NCBI RefSeq assembly: GCF_023101085.1
Contig: NZ_CP064703.1
Location: 4,526,001-4,590,000, forward strand
Direction of reading: 5' to 3'
From: Bradyrhizobium sp. 170
Lineage (GTDB): Bacteria > Pseudomonadota > Alphaproteobacteria > Rhizobiales > Xanthobacteraceae
Length of the DNA stretch: 64,000 nt
The notes under the pieces: generated by a model
The model's database searches: none
What the model saw: the letters and a program-made list of their open reading frames with translations, nothing else
What the model was told of the DNA's origin: nothing
Program-made: the position numbers and the translations under genes
Shown here: positions 55,028-63,503 of the stretch, piece after piece
Position numbering within the stretch: position 1 is the stretch's first letter
Layout of the letters: every line of letters starts with the position of its first letter

Positions 55028-55641
55028 AGCCCGGTATCCGCCGCCTGATGGAGGATTTGCGGGGCGCCCGAGTCCTGGTGGTGCATCCGCGCGACGCCGA
55101 GGGAGATGCATTGATCGATCAGTTGAAGCGGATAGGGTGCAACGTCCGTGGCCTCTGGCCGCCGCCGGCAGAAATTCCCCGCGACGTCGACACCGTCTTC
55201 CATCTTGTCGAAGCCGCCGAGACACCAGACTTCACGGCATCGGCAACAGACGACGGCCCGACTTTTGTGGCGATCATCGACTATGAAAACCCAACTGTGC
55301 TGAAGCGGCTGCTCGATAGCAACGCGCATGGCGTTGTGAACAAGCCGATCCGGTCGTTCGGTATCCTTTCATCTCTCGTACTTGCCCGCTCGGCCCACGG
55401 TTATGCGCGGCGTCTCCAAGGGAAAGTCCAGAAACTCGAGGAAACGCTGAAGGCGCGCCGCGACGTCGATAAGGCCGTCAAGATTCTTGTCAGCCTCAAG
55501 AAGATTGGCGAGACGGAGGCCTATGAGCTCATCCGCCAGCAGGCGACGCAGAAGCGGCTGTCGATGGCCCAGGTCGCAGCGACGATCATCGGCGCGCAGG
55601 AAGTTCTTGGCGGCCTCGGTCTGATGGATGGCAGCGACTGA
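55024..55641 (+). CDS. amiR: AmiR-type ANTAR transcription antiterminator
   Basis: A 205-residue protein: a degenerate receiver-like N-terminal domain (ARVLVVHPRDAEGDALIDQL), a coiled-coil linker (LQGKVQKLEETLKARRDVDK), and a C-terminal ANTAR RNA-binding domain (AVKILVSLKKIGETEAYELI, RQQATQKRLSMAQVA). ANTAR proteins bind paired stem-loops in leader RNA and prevent formation of a terminator. The likely target is the leader 55761-55841 just downstream. Confidence 0.93.
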   Translation: MKPGIRRLMEDLRGARVLVVHPRDAEGDALIDQLKRIGCNVRGLWPPPAEIPRDVDTVFHLVEAAETPDFTASATDDGPTFVAIIDYENPTVLKRLLDSNAHGVVNKPIRSFGILSSLVLARSAHGYARRLQGKVQKLEETLKARRDVDKAVKILVSLKKIGETEAYELIRQQATQKRLSMAQVAATIIGAQEVLGGLGLMDGSD

Positions 55642-55760
55642 CCCGACTGCGCGTTGCATGACCAATCGTGCCGATTATTTCGCCGTCCGGAAACATTGAC
55701 TCTCCGTCGAAGGTAGGCAATCATCTCGGCAGATGTCTTGAAGTTTGATCTTCGAGAACA

Positions 55761-55803
55761 TCGCAGCGGCCGGTAGGCTGCTTTCATAATCGGCTATGTA
55801 GCC
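55761..55803 (+). promoter_or_regulatory. Candidate ANTAR two-hairpin target in the nitrilase leader
   Basis: Two short inverted repeats in tandem: GCAGC (55763-55767)/GCTGC (55777-55781), and GGC-TATGTA-GCC (55792-55803), the latter with a six-base loop. The 3' strand of the second overlaps the first bases of the terminator stem, so the two structures would compete. That is how ANTAR antitermination works. The exact loop consensus was not verified. Confidence 0.45.
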
Positions 55804-55841
55804 CTCGATTGGAGCCTGTCTGGCACCATCGGGGGTTTTTT
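55802..55841 (+). terminator. Intrinsic leader terminator upstream of the nitrilase gene
   Basis: A long hairpin: CCCTCGATTGGAGCC, loop TGTCT, GGCACCATCGGGGG, then TTTTTT. It has 13 pairs with one A-A mismatch and one bulged T. It sits between amiR and the hydrolase, 30 bp before its ATG, so it should block expression unless AmiR acts. Confidence 0.8.
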
Positions 55842-55870
55842 GTTTTGCGCGCTCGAAGGAGCCTCGATCG

Positions 55871-56761
55871 ATGACGTCGGACGTTTTCATGGATGCCAAA
55901 GGCGGGCTGTTTACAGTTGCTTGTATTCAGATGCAGCCAAGCTTCGGCAACGTGACCCTGAACGTGGAGCGTAGCCTGCACTTGATCGACAAGGCCGTCG
56001 AGAAGGGCGCAAATCTCGTTGTCCTCCCGGAGCTCTGCAATACGGGCTACATGTTTGCTTGCCGAGAGGAAGCATTTGCGATTGCGGAAGAGATCCCCGC
56101 GGGGCCGACGGTCGCGGCATGGATCGCGCGTGCGGCGCGCCATCGGCTCCATCTCGTTGCCGGCATTTGCGAGCGGGCAGGGGCCAGCCTCTATAACAGC
56201 GCGGTCGTGATCGGCCCGGACGGCTTTGTTGGTACGTTTCGCAAGATGCATTTGTGGAACGAGGAGGCGCTCTACTTCGAACCCGGCGATCTCGGATTCC
56301 CCGTGTTCCAAACGCCGATCGGCCGCATCGGCGTAGCGATTTGCTACGACGGCTGGTTTCCCGAGACGTTCAGGCTTTGCGCATTGCAGGGCGCCGACAT
56401 CGTCTGCGTGCCCACCAATTGGGTACCGATTCCGGGACAGGCGGAAGGTCGCCAGGCCATGGCCAACATCCTCGCGATGGGGGCGGCGCATAGCAACTCG
56501 ATGTTCATCGCCTGCGCCGATCGCGTCGGGATCGAGCGAGGCCAAGCCTTTGAGGGACAGAGCCTCATCGTCAGCTACACCGGGTGGCCTGTTGCCGGGC
56601 CCGCCAGCCGGGACTCTGAAGAGATCGTTCTTGCCGAGGTCAATCTCAGTGAGGCCCGGCGCAAGCGAAACTGGAATGCCTTCAACCAGGTGCTGCGGGA
56701 CCGTCGAACCGACGTCTACGACGAGATGCTCGGAAGCAGCGCAAAGTCTGGTTGGTACTGA
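55871..56761 (+). CDS. Nitrilase-superfamily C-N hydrolase
   Basis: A 296-residue hydrolase with the Glu-Lys-Cys triad visible: Glu54 (VVLPELCNTGY), Lys125 (FRKMHLWNE) and Cys158 (VAICYDGWFPE). RBS GAAGGAG precedes the ATG by about 9 bases. It is in the branch with carbamoylputrescine-amidase/aliphatic-amidase-like enzymes; the exact substrate (amide, nitrile, carbamoyl) cannot be told. Being controlled by AmiC/AmiR and followed by an importer, it probably releases ammonia from an imported amide. Confidence 0.9.
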   Translation: MTSDVFMDAKGGLFTVACIQMQPSFGNVTLNVERSLHLIDKAVEKGANLVVLPELCNTGYMFACREEAFAIAEEIPAGPTVAAWIARAARHRLHLVAGICERAGASLYNSAVVIGPDGFVGTFRKMHLWNEEALYFEPGDLGFPVFQTPIGRIGVAICYDGWFPETFRLCALQGADIVCVPTNWVPIPGQAEGRQAMANILAMGAAHSNSMFIACADRVGIERGQAFEGQSLIVSYTGWPVAGPASRDSEEIVLAEVNLSEARRKRNWNAFNQVLRDRRTDVYDEMLGSSAKSGWY

Positions 56762-56812
56762 TCGATGATCCCTCCATCCACCGAAATTGTCACCAACAGG
56801 AGAAGAGAAGTC

Positions 56813-57982
56813 ATGAATCCAATTCGCTCGCTTTCTGCAGCACTGCTCTTGACCGTGTCTACGGCAGCACTGCCGAGCTTCGCGTTCGCCGCCGATCCCA
56901 TCAAGATCGGCGTTCCCGTGGGCCTGTCCGGCGCCAACAGCGTCGTTGCGCCGTCTGTCGTGCAATCCGCTCAGCTTGCCGTCGACGAGATCAACGCCAA
57001 AGGCGGCGTGCTCGGCCGGCAACTCGTGCTTGAAGTCGCCGACGATGCATCCGGCGCCGCCGGCGCGCAGAAGGCCTTCGACGCCTTGATCTCGCAGAAA
57101 AAGGTCGACGTACTGATCTCCATGGAGACAAGCGCTGCCCGCAACGCCGCTTTGCCGATCGTCGCAAGAAGCAAGACGCCCTACATCTACACCTCGTTCT
57201 ACGAGGGCAAGTCCTGCAGTCCATTCATGTTCGTCAACGCCTGGGTCCCCGAACAGCAGGTGCCGCCGATCGTGGATTATTTCAGCAAGGAGAGCGGCGC
57301 GAAGGCATACTTCCTGATCGGCTCCGACTATGCTTTTGGCCGCGGAATGCTCGCGTTCACCAGAAAGTACATCGAAAAGATCGGCGGCAAGGTGGTAGGC
57401 GAGGAGTATCTGCCAATGGACGGCAGCGACTGGACTTCGATCATATCCAAGTTGAAAAGCGCCGCGCCGGATGCGCTTATCACCTCAACGGCAGGCGGCG
57501 CGCCAAACGTGACGTTGACCAAGCAGCTTCGCGCCGCGGGCGTCAAACTGCCGTATGGAAATCTCGCGGTCGACGAAGGAACGGCGAAGGCAATGGGAAC
57601 GGATGCGGAGGGCATCTTCCTGTCGGCCTCCTATATCACGGGAATTGAAACCGCTGCGAACAAGACCTTTCTGGCTGACATAGCCAGGAAGTTCGGCAAG
57701 GACGCGAAAACGCCGAATGATCTTTCGGTTCCGCAGTATGAAGCGGTCTATGCGTACAAGGCGGCGGTCGAAAATGCCGGCGGCACAGAAAGCGCGGCCG
57801 TGCTGAAGGCGCTCGCCGAGGTCAGCGTCACCGGGCCGCGCGGAACGATCGTCATGTCCAAGCAGCATCACGCACCCCTGAACATGTATCTGGGGCAGGT
57901 CCAGGGTGATGGCAGGGTAAAGGTCATCAAGAGTTTTCCGAGCGTTGATCCCGGCGATCAATGCCCGAACCTGAAATCCTGA
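56813..57982 (+). CDS. Branched-chain-type ABC transporter substrate-binding protein
   Basis: About 389 residues from the ATG at 56813, which has a strong RBS (AGGAG) and begins a signal peptide (MNPIRSLSAALLLTVSTAAL ... FAFA). The fold is the LivK/AmiC-like type I (ADPIKIGVPVGLSG, GSDYAFGRGMLAFTRKYIEK). It captures the substrate in the periplasm. Its resemblance to the sensor AmiC is expected because both must recognise the same ligand class. Confidence 0.93.
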   Translation: MNPIRSLSAALLLTVSTAALPSFAFAADPIKIGVPVGLSGANSVVAPSVVQSAQLAVDEINAKGGVLGRQLVLEVADDASGAAGAQKAFDALISQKKVDVLISMETSAARNAALPIVARSKTPYIYTSFYEGKSCSPFMFVNAWVPEQQVPPIVDYFSKESGAKAYFLIGSDYAFGRGMLAFTRKYIEKIGGKVVGEEYLPMDGSDWTSIISKLKSAAPDALITSTAGGAPNVTLTKQLRAAGVKLPYGNLAVDEGTAKAMGTDAEGIFLSASYITGIETAANKTFLADIARKFGKDAKTPNDLSVPQYEAVYAYKAAVENAGGTESAAVLKALAEVSVTGPRGTIVMSKQHHAPLNMYLGQVQGDGRVKVIKSFPSVDPGDQCPNLKS

Positions 57983-57994
57983 GTTCTTGTTAGA

Positions 57995-58027
57995 GCCGCC
58001 TGCGGCCACGTCGCTGCCGCAGGCGGC
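57995..58027 (+). promoter_or_regulatory. Intercistronic hairpin between binding protein and permease
   Basis: Perfect 12-bp stem GCCGCCTGCGGC/GCCGCAGGCGGC with a 9-nt loop. It lies just after the binding-protein stop. There is no T-run, so it is likely an mRNA-stability or attenuating element that keeps binding-protein levels above permease levels. Confidence 0.6.
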
Positions 58028-58049
58028 ATAATCTCCGGAGCGGAACTTC

Positions 58050-58886
58050 ATGATCGCACTGACGCTGGATATCCTCACCACCGCAGCGATCCTGTTTATC
58101 GTCGCCAGCGGTCTGTTGATCGTGTTCGGCGTGATGAAGATCATCAATTTTGCCCATGGAGCGTTCATGACCGTCGGCGCCTATGCCGCGCTGATCACGT
58201 CCAATCTTGCGTTACCAGCAATCATGGCTCCGTTTCTTGCCTTCGTTCTCGGTGGGGTTCTTGGCGCCGCCGCGGAATACGTGATCGTGAGGCGGCTATA
58301 TCATCGCCCCCTCGATGCGATCCTTGCGACCTGGGGGCTGGCCATTGTCGTAGGGCAGGTCGTAACGCTCATTTTCGGGCGAGGGGTGCAATTCGTCCCG
58401 GCGCCTATCTCCGGCACGACGGCCGTGTTCGGTGAAAATTATTCCGGGTATCGCCTCCTTCTCATCCCGGTCGCCATCCTGATCGGCGCTCTGTTTACTG
58501 CGCTTCTTACCGGCACCAGGCTCGGTCTCAACACGCGCGCCGTCATCATGAACGAAACGCTGGCACAGGGGCTCGGCATCGACAGCGGCCGGGTGCGCCT
58601 TTTGACCTTCGGAATCGGCAGCGGGTTGGCGGCCGTCGCGGGGGCCGCGGTCACTCCGCTCACCAGCGTCGATCCCAACATGGGGCTGCCATGGCTGATC
58701 GGCGCATTCATGCTGGTCATGGTTTCCGGCGGTTCGATGTTGACGCTGGCGCTCGCGTGTTTCGCGCTCGGCGGGCTGCAGGTGCTGGTGAGCACCTTCG
58801 TCAGCCCGATCCTCGGAGGCTTGACCATTGCGGTGCTCGCCGCGGTGGCGTTACGGCTCCGGCCGGAAGGATTCGCCGGTGCCTGA
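58050..58886 (+). CDS. ABC transporter permease, LivH type
   Basis: A 278-residue inner-membrane protein with about eight hydrophobic spans. The LivH-type features are VFGVMKIINFAHGAFMTVGA at the N-terminus and the cytoplasmic loop LGLNTRAVIMNETLAQGLGI. Its TGA overlaps the GTG start of the next gene. Confidence 0.93.
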   Translation: MIALTLDILTTAAILFIVASGLLIVFGVMKIINFAHGAFMTVGAYAALITSNLALPAIMAPFLAFVLGGVLGAAAEYVIVRRLYHRPLDAILATWGLAIVVGQVVTLIFGRGVQFVPAPISGTTAVFGENYSGYRLLLIPVAILIGALFTALLTGTRLGLNTRAVIMNETLAQGLGIDSGRVRLLTFGIGSGLAAVAGAAVTPLTSVDPNMGLPWLIGAFMLVMVSGGSMLTLALACFALGGLQVLVSTFVSPILGGLTIAVLAAVALRLRPEGFAGA

Positions 58887-60708
58887 TCTGACTTCCACCT
58901 TGCCGGCCGGCGCCAGCCAACGAAGAAGTGCGTCACAGGCCGCAGGGTTGCTTGCGTTGCCGTGGCTCTTTGCCATCGCGCTGGTCGTTGCAGGCCCCTG
59001 GATCCTCGACGCCTACACCGTCAATATTCTGATCCGTGCGTTCTTCGTCGCGACGGTGGCCCTGACGGTCGATGCTCTCTGGGGGCATAGCGGCTATCTC
59101 ACATTTGGCCAATCCGCCTTCTTCGGGCTCGGCGCCTATGTTCTGGCGATCGTCTTCATGCGCCTTGGCTTCGGACCGGCGCAGGTATTGACGGCTGTTG
59201 CGATCACCATTGGCGGTGCTGCGGCACTTGCCGCCTTTGTCGGCTGGTTATCTTTCTATTCCGGGTCCACACCGCTCTACGCATCGGTGATCTCCCTCGT
59301 GCTGCCGATCGTCATGGTGCAGCTCCTGTACTCCGGAGGCGAGTTTACCGGGTCCTCCAGCGGACTGGTCGGCTTCGAGAGCTTCGAGCTGTCCACCGAG
59401 GCCTGGTTTCGAATTGCCGGGCTGTTCGCGCTGACGGCGACGTTGATAGCGAAGATCGGAATTTCCAGCGACGCCGGCCGTCTGCTGGGCGCTATCAGGG
59501 ACAACGAGATGCGTTGCGCATATCTCGGTCTGGACACGGCGCGTATTCGGATCGCGCTTCTCGTTCTGTGCGCCATTGTCGCCGCGCTGGCGGGATCAGG
59601 CTATGCCGGCTTCGGAGGCATTGCCGCGCCGGAAAATGCGAGCTTCACGTTTGGAACGCAGCTCGTCATCATGGTCGCTCTCGGCGGACGAGGGACGCTG
59701 GTTGGCGCCATAGCAGGGGCGCTCCTTATCGAAACCGCGAGCGCTTATCTCTCCGGCAGCCTGCCGTTTGTCTGGGAGCTCATTATCGGGGTTTCGTTCA
59801 TCGTCGTTATCGTTGTACTGCCGCGGGGTCTCTTCGGCGGTTTGCGTGACGTGCTGGGCTCCACCGCTCGGGCGAAATTGTCGGAACCTTCTGCAATCAG
59901 GCTTGAAACGGCGGGTCGAACGACTCCGATCTCTTCGGCGGAGGACGTGGTCGTTGAAGTCGCCGGGCTGTCCAGGAGCTTCGGTAGTCTGTCGGTTCTT
60001 TCCGATGTGTCGTTCTCCGCGCGTCGGGGTGAACTAGTCAGCCTCGTTGGTCCCAACGGAGCGGGCAAGACGACGTTGATCCGGTGTCTTGCCGACGGCG
60101 GCGAGCGCTCGGACGGATCGGTCAAGATCATGGGGCGGTCGATCAACCGTCTGCCCCCGCATCGCATCGTCGCCCTCGGACTTGGCCGCAAATTCCAGGC
60201 AGCTTCGGTGTTCGAGACCTTGAGCGTGGCGGATTGCCTCCGGGTCGCGCGCACAAGGCACGAGCGTCCTTCCTTTCTCTTCGCGTCGAATACGCTGGCG
60301 CTGCCGACCGCTGCACGTGCCGTGCTGGAAACCTCCGGTCTTGCCGAGCGGCTGCATGAGGAGGCCCGCTTCCTGAGCCACGGATTGAAGCAGGCGCTGG
60401 AGCTGGCGATGGTGCTGGCGCTCGAACCGGAGGTCGTGCTGCTCGACGAGCCCACGGCCGGACTCACGCGCGCCGAGCGCCACCGGTTTGCAGAACTCCT
60501 GACCGCCCTCGCAAGCGTCGACCGGTTGTGCGTTCTGATCGTTGAACACGACCTCGATTTCGTGCGCGAGATTTCGTCGCGCATCATCGTCCTCCATCAA
60601 GGCCGGATCGCGCTGGATGGTACGGTCGAGGAAGTCGTCGATTCCCCGCTGGTGCAGGAAATCTACAGCGGGCATCGTTCCAAAGCGGCTGGGGAGGTCA
60701 ACCGTTGA
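58879..60708 (+). CDS. Fused ABC transporter permease-ATPase (LivM-LivG type)
   Basis: About 610 residues from the GTG at 58879. Residues 1-330 are a LivM-type permease (LWGHSGYLTFGQSAFFGLGA, AIRDNEMRCAYLGLDTARIR). Residues 360-600 are a LivG-type ATPase with Walker A VGPNGAGKTT, Walker B VVLLDEPTAG, a weak signature region (SHGLKQALELAMVLA) and the switch His in VEHDLDFV. LivM and LivG are usually separate proteins but fusions are known. Overlaps the LivH end and the LivF start. Confidence 0.92.
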   Translation: MPDLTSTLPAGASQRRSASQAAGLLALPWLFAIALVVAGPWILDAYTVNILIRAFFVATVALTVDALWGHSGYLTFGQSAFFGLGAYVLAIVFMRLGFGPAQVLTAVAITIGGAAALAAFVGWLSFYSGSTPLYASVISLVLPIVMVQLLYSGGEFTGSSSGLVGFESFELSTEAWFRIAGLFALTATLIAKIGISSDAGRLLGAIRDNEMRCAYLGLDTARIRIALLVLCAIVAALAGSGYAGFGGIAAPENASFTFGTQLVIMVALGGRGTLVGAIAGALLIETASAYLSGSLPFVWELIIGVSFIVVIVVLPRGLFGGLRDVLGSTARAKLSEPSAIRLETAGRTTPISSAEDVVVEVAGLSRSFGSLSVLSDVSFSARRGELVSLVGPNGAGKTTLIRCLADGGERSDGSVKIMGRSINRLPPHRIVALGLGRKFQAASVFETLSVADCLRVARTRHERPSFLFASNTLALPTAARAVLETSGLAERLHEEARFLSHGLKQALELAMVLALEPEVVLLDEPTAGLTRAERHRFAELLTALASVDRLCVLIVEHDLDFVREISSRIIVLHQGRIALDGTVEEVVDSPLVQEIYSGHRSKAAGEVNR

Positions 60709-61406
60709 ACGCCATTTTGGAGGTTGCAAATGTGTCGAGCGGCTACGGTAGCTCGATGGTCGTACGCGGTGCGTCTCTTCAGGTCGCGCCGGGAGAGATC
60801 GTTGCCGTCGTTGGCAAGAACGGCATGGGCAAGACCTCGCTGCTCAAGACCATTTTGGGATTTCTCCCGGCGAGGAGCGGCGCGGTGATGCTCGACGGCA
60901 GGGATGTCACGCGATTGTCTTCGCATCTGAAGCGCAGGCTGGCGCTCGCTTACGCGCCCCAGGAACAATCCCTGTTCCAGGATCTTACGGTTCGCGAGAA
61001 CCTCCGGCTCGGGCTCATGAGCGATGCCGGTTTCGATCAGTGTCTTGCGAAAGTCGCCACCTGGTTTCCCATTCTGACTTCAAGACTTCGTCAGCGCGCC
61101 GGAACGCTTTCCGGAGGTGAGCAGAAGATGCTCGTCGTCGCACGAGGTTTGATCGCCCAACCCCGCATTTTCCTGCTCGACGAAGTGACCGAGGGCTTGC
61201 AGCCAACCATCGTTGACCGGGTTGCCGAGGTGCTGGACCTGACGCGGCGCGAGCAGGGGACCGCTATGCTCGTGGTGGAACAGCATATCCCGTTCGTGCT
61301 CGATCTCGCGGATCGTTTCGCGGTGTTCAAGCGAGGCGAAGTCGTCGATGCCGGCGCGATCGATGCCGGGTCTGCGGCGCGCATTGAAGAGCACATGCGG
61401 CTGTAG
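60705..61406 (+). CDS. ABC transporter ATP-binding protein, LivF type
   Basis: A 233-residue ATPase: Walker A VGKNGMGKTS, signature LSGGEQKMLVVARGLI, Walker B IFLLDEVTEGLQP and the switch His in VVEQHIPF. The start is a TTG that overlaps the previous stop. Last gene of the amide operon. Confidence 0.93.
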   Translation: MNAILEVANVSSGYGSSMVVRGASLQVAPGEIVAVVGKNGMGKTSLLKTILGFLPARSGAVMLDGRDVTRLSSHLKRRLALAYAPQEQSLFQDLTVRENLRLGLMSDAGFDQCLAKVATWFPILTSRLRQRAGTLSGGEQKMLVVARGLIAQPRIFLLDEVTEGLQPTIVDRVAEVLDLTRREQGTAMLVVEQHIPFVLDLADRFAVFKRGEVVDAGAIDAGSAARIEEHMRL

Positions 61407-61441
61407 CCGTCCGCGGCTCGGAATTGTGCCGCATCGGCCGA

Positions 61442-62299
61442 TCACCGGTGGCCGTTGGCTTTCGCGGTGGCCGGCGCGGTCGGCTGCTCCGCGCCCTTGG
61501 CCTCGTCCCACAGGGCGTCCATCTCTTCGAGCGACGCGCCCTCGAGCGAATGGCCCTTTGCCGCGAGCGCCTGCTCGATATAGGCGAAGCGGCGCTCGAA
61601 CTTGGCGTTGGTGCTACGCAGCGCGGTTTCGGGATCAGCGCCGACGTGGCGGGCCAGGTTGACCAGCGCGAACAGGAGATCGCCGGTTTCGGCCGCGAGC
61701 TCTTCAGGTTTGCCGTCGTCGAGCGCAGCTTCGATCTCGTCGGCCTCCTCACGGATCTTGTGCAGCACCGCGCGGGGATCGTTCCAGTCGAAGCCGACGG
61801 TGGAGGCCTTGCGCTGTAATTCCATCGCGCGCGTCAAGGCGGGCTGGCCGGCCTTGACGGTTGCGAGCAGGGATTTGTGCGTCGTCTCTTCCGGCGCTCG
61901 CCGCGCCGCACGCTCGGCCTTTTCTTCGGCCTTGATGCGTTCCCAGGCGCTCTTGACGCCGGCGGGGGCGATATTGCCGTCCTTGTCGACGAACACATGC
62001 GGATGACGGCGTATCATCTTCCTTGTGATCGCTTCGACCACGTCGCCGAAAGCAAAGGCGTTTTGCTCTTCCGCCATGCGTGCGTGATAGACGACCTGCA
62101 ACAGGAGATCGCCCAGTTCCTCGCGGAGGTCATCGAAATCGCCGCGTGTAATTGCGTCGGCTACCTCATAGGCCTCCTCGATGGTGTAGGGCGCAATCGT
62201 CGCAAAGTTCTGTTCGAGGTCCCACGGGCAACCGGTGACAGGCGTGCGCAGCGCCGCCATGATTTCGAGCAGCCGTGAAATATCGCGGGAAGGGGTCAT
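61442..62299 (-). CDS. mazG: Nucleoside triphosphate pyrophosphohydrolase MazG
   Basis: About 285 residues from the ATG at 62299 (a longer frame to 62374 lacks family sequence). Two MazG domains: MTPSRDISRLLEIMAALRTP, EEAYEVADAITRGDFDDLRE, ELGDLLLQVVYHARMAEE and then EADEIEAALDDGKPEELAAE, ETGDLLFALVNLARH. The Glu/Asp metal ligands of both are present. It hydrolyses abnormal or excess NTPs. Confidence 0.94.
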   Translation of the reverse strand: MTPSRDISRLLEIMAALRTPVTGCPWDLEQNFATIAPYTIEEAYEVADAITRGDFDDLREELGDLLLQVVYHARMAEEQNAFAFGDVVEAITRKMIRRHPHVFVDKDGNIAPAGVKSAWERIKAEEKAERAARRAPEETTHKSLLATVKAGQPALTRAMELQRKASTVGFDWNDPRAVLHKIREEADEIEAALDDGKPEELAAETGDLLFALVNLARHVGADPETALRSTNAKFERRFAYIEQALAAKGHSLEGASLEEMDALWDEAKGAEQPTAPATAKANGHR

Positions 62300-62504
62300 G
62301 GGAATTCCGTTACCGGGGAGGACGAGAGCTTTATGCCGCAAGCGGCGGGCTGATCCCAGTGAAAGGAATGGCACGATCAGCTATTTCCACCGACGGGACA
62401 GCAGCCGACCGGATCCGCCGCTGCATGGGTTCCATGCGATTTAGCGCGGTAACGATGGGAAAATTCCGGAACGGCTCAGGTAGCCCCAACCGAACAGTGT
62501 CGAA

Positions 62505-63500
62505 CTAGTCAGACCCGCTTTCGACTTTTTCGAGGGATGGCACCAGCGACGGCCCCGGAAGCGGAGATTGCGGCTCGTGCGCCACGCAGTTGCGCCCTTT
62601 TTGTTTAGCGCGATAAAGCGCGGCGTCGGCCTCATTCAGCCAGGCCTGGATCGACTTCGGTTCGGCCCCCTGGAAAGGCGCCACGCCGGCGCTGATGGTC
62701 ACGACCCCGTTTCTGGGATTTCCATCGTGCGGGATCGCCATTACTTCGACCGCCTGACGAAAGCGGTCGGCCGCGGCAACTCCTGCCGTGAGATCCTGTT
62801 CGGGCAGCAGAATCAGGAATTCCTCGCCACCGTAGCGATAGATCTGGTCGCCGACCCGGCTCGCGCTCACCAATGCGCGCGCCACGAGCTGGAGCACCTT
62901 GTCGCCGGCAGGATGGCCCTCGTCATCGTTGTAAGCCTTGAAGTAGTCGACGTCGCACATGATGGCGCAGTAGCTGCGGTCATAACGGTCTGCCTGCGCG
63001 CCAATCGTGTCGAGATCCTCGCTCAGCTTGAGGCGGTTGCCCAGCCTGGTCAGCGAATCCGTCCGCGACTGGTCGAAAAGCTGGCGATTGAGCTGCGCGA
63101 GTTCTTCGGACTGGCGGAATAGTCGCCGGTGGAGAGCGGTCACCCGCGAGGCGACAAGCATGCGCAGCTTCAGCTCCACGGCATCGAGGGGTTTGACGAG
63201 GTAATCGTCCGCACCGGCTTCCATGCCGCTGACGACGTCCGGCCTTTCGTCGAGGATCGTCAGAAAGATGAAATAGGTGTAGGTGTCCTTGTTACTCGCC
63301 CGGACCCGGCGACACAGTTCGAGACCGTCCATTCCCGGCATCATCCGGTCGCTGATGATGACCTCCACATCGATCGTCTCAAACAGACGCCATGCTTCCT
63401 CGCCGCTCGTCGCCACGATGCATTCATGGCCCAGCGAGGTTACGGCAGCCTCGATGATCAGCCGTGACGTCTTGTCATCTTCAGCAACGAGAATGCGCAT
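62505..63500 (-). CDS. Response regulator diguanylate cyclase (REC-GGDEF)
   Basis: A 331-residue protein: receiver with Asp51 (VEVIISDRMMPGMDG) and a GGDEF domain with GGEEF at 224-228, an active-site variant compatible with activity. The inhibitory I-site RVGD (215-218) lies five residues before it. It probably makes c-di-GMP when phosphorylated and is product-inhibited. Its start is 3 bases from the end of the hybrid-kinase gene, so the two are one phosphorelay. Confidence 0.92.
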   Translation of the reverse strand: MRILVAEDDKTSRLIIEAAVTSLGHECIVATSGEEAWRLFETIDVEVIISDRMMPGMDGLELCRRVRASNKDTYTYFIFLTILDERPDVVSGMEAGADDYLVKPLDAVELKLRMLVASRVTALHRRLFRQSEELAQLNRQLFDQSRTDSLTRLGNRLKLSEDLDTIGAQADRYDRSYCAIMCDVDYFKAYNDDEGHPAGDKVLQLVARALVSASRVGDQIYRYGGEEFLILLPEQDLTAGVAAADRFRQAVEVMAIPHDGNPRNGVVTISAGVAPFQGAEPKSIQAWLNEADAALYRAKQKGRNCVAHEPQSPLPGPSLVPSLEKVESGSD

Positions 63501-63503
63501 AAC

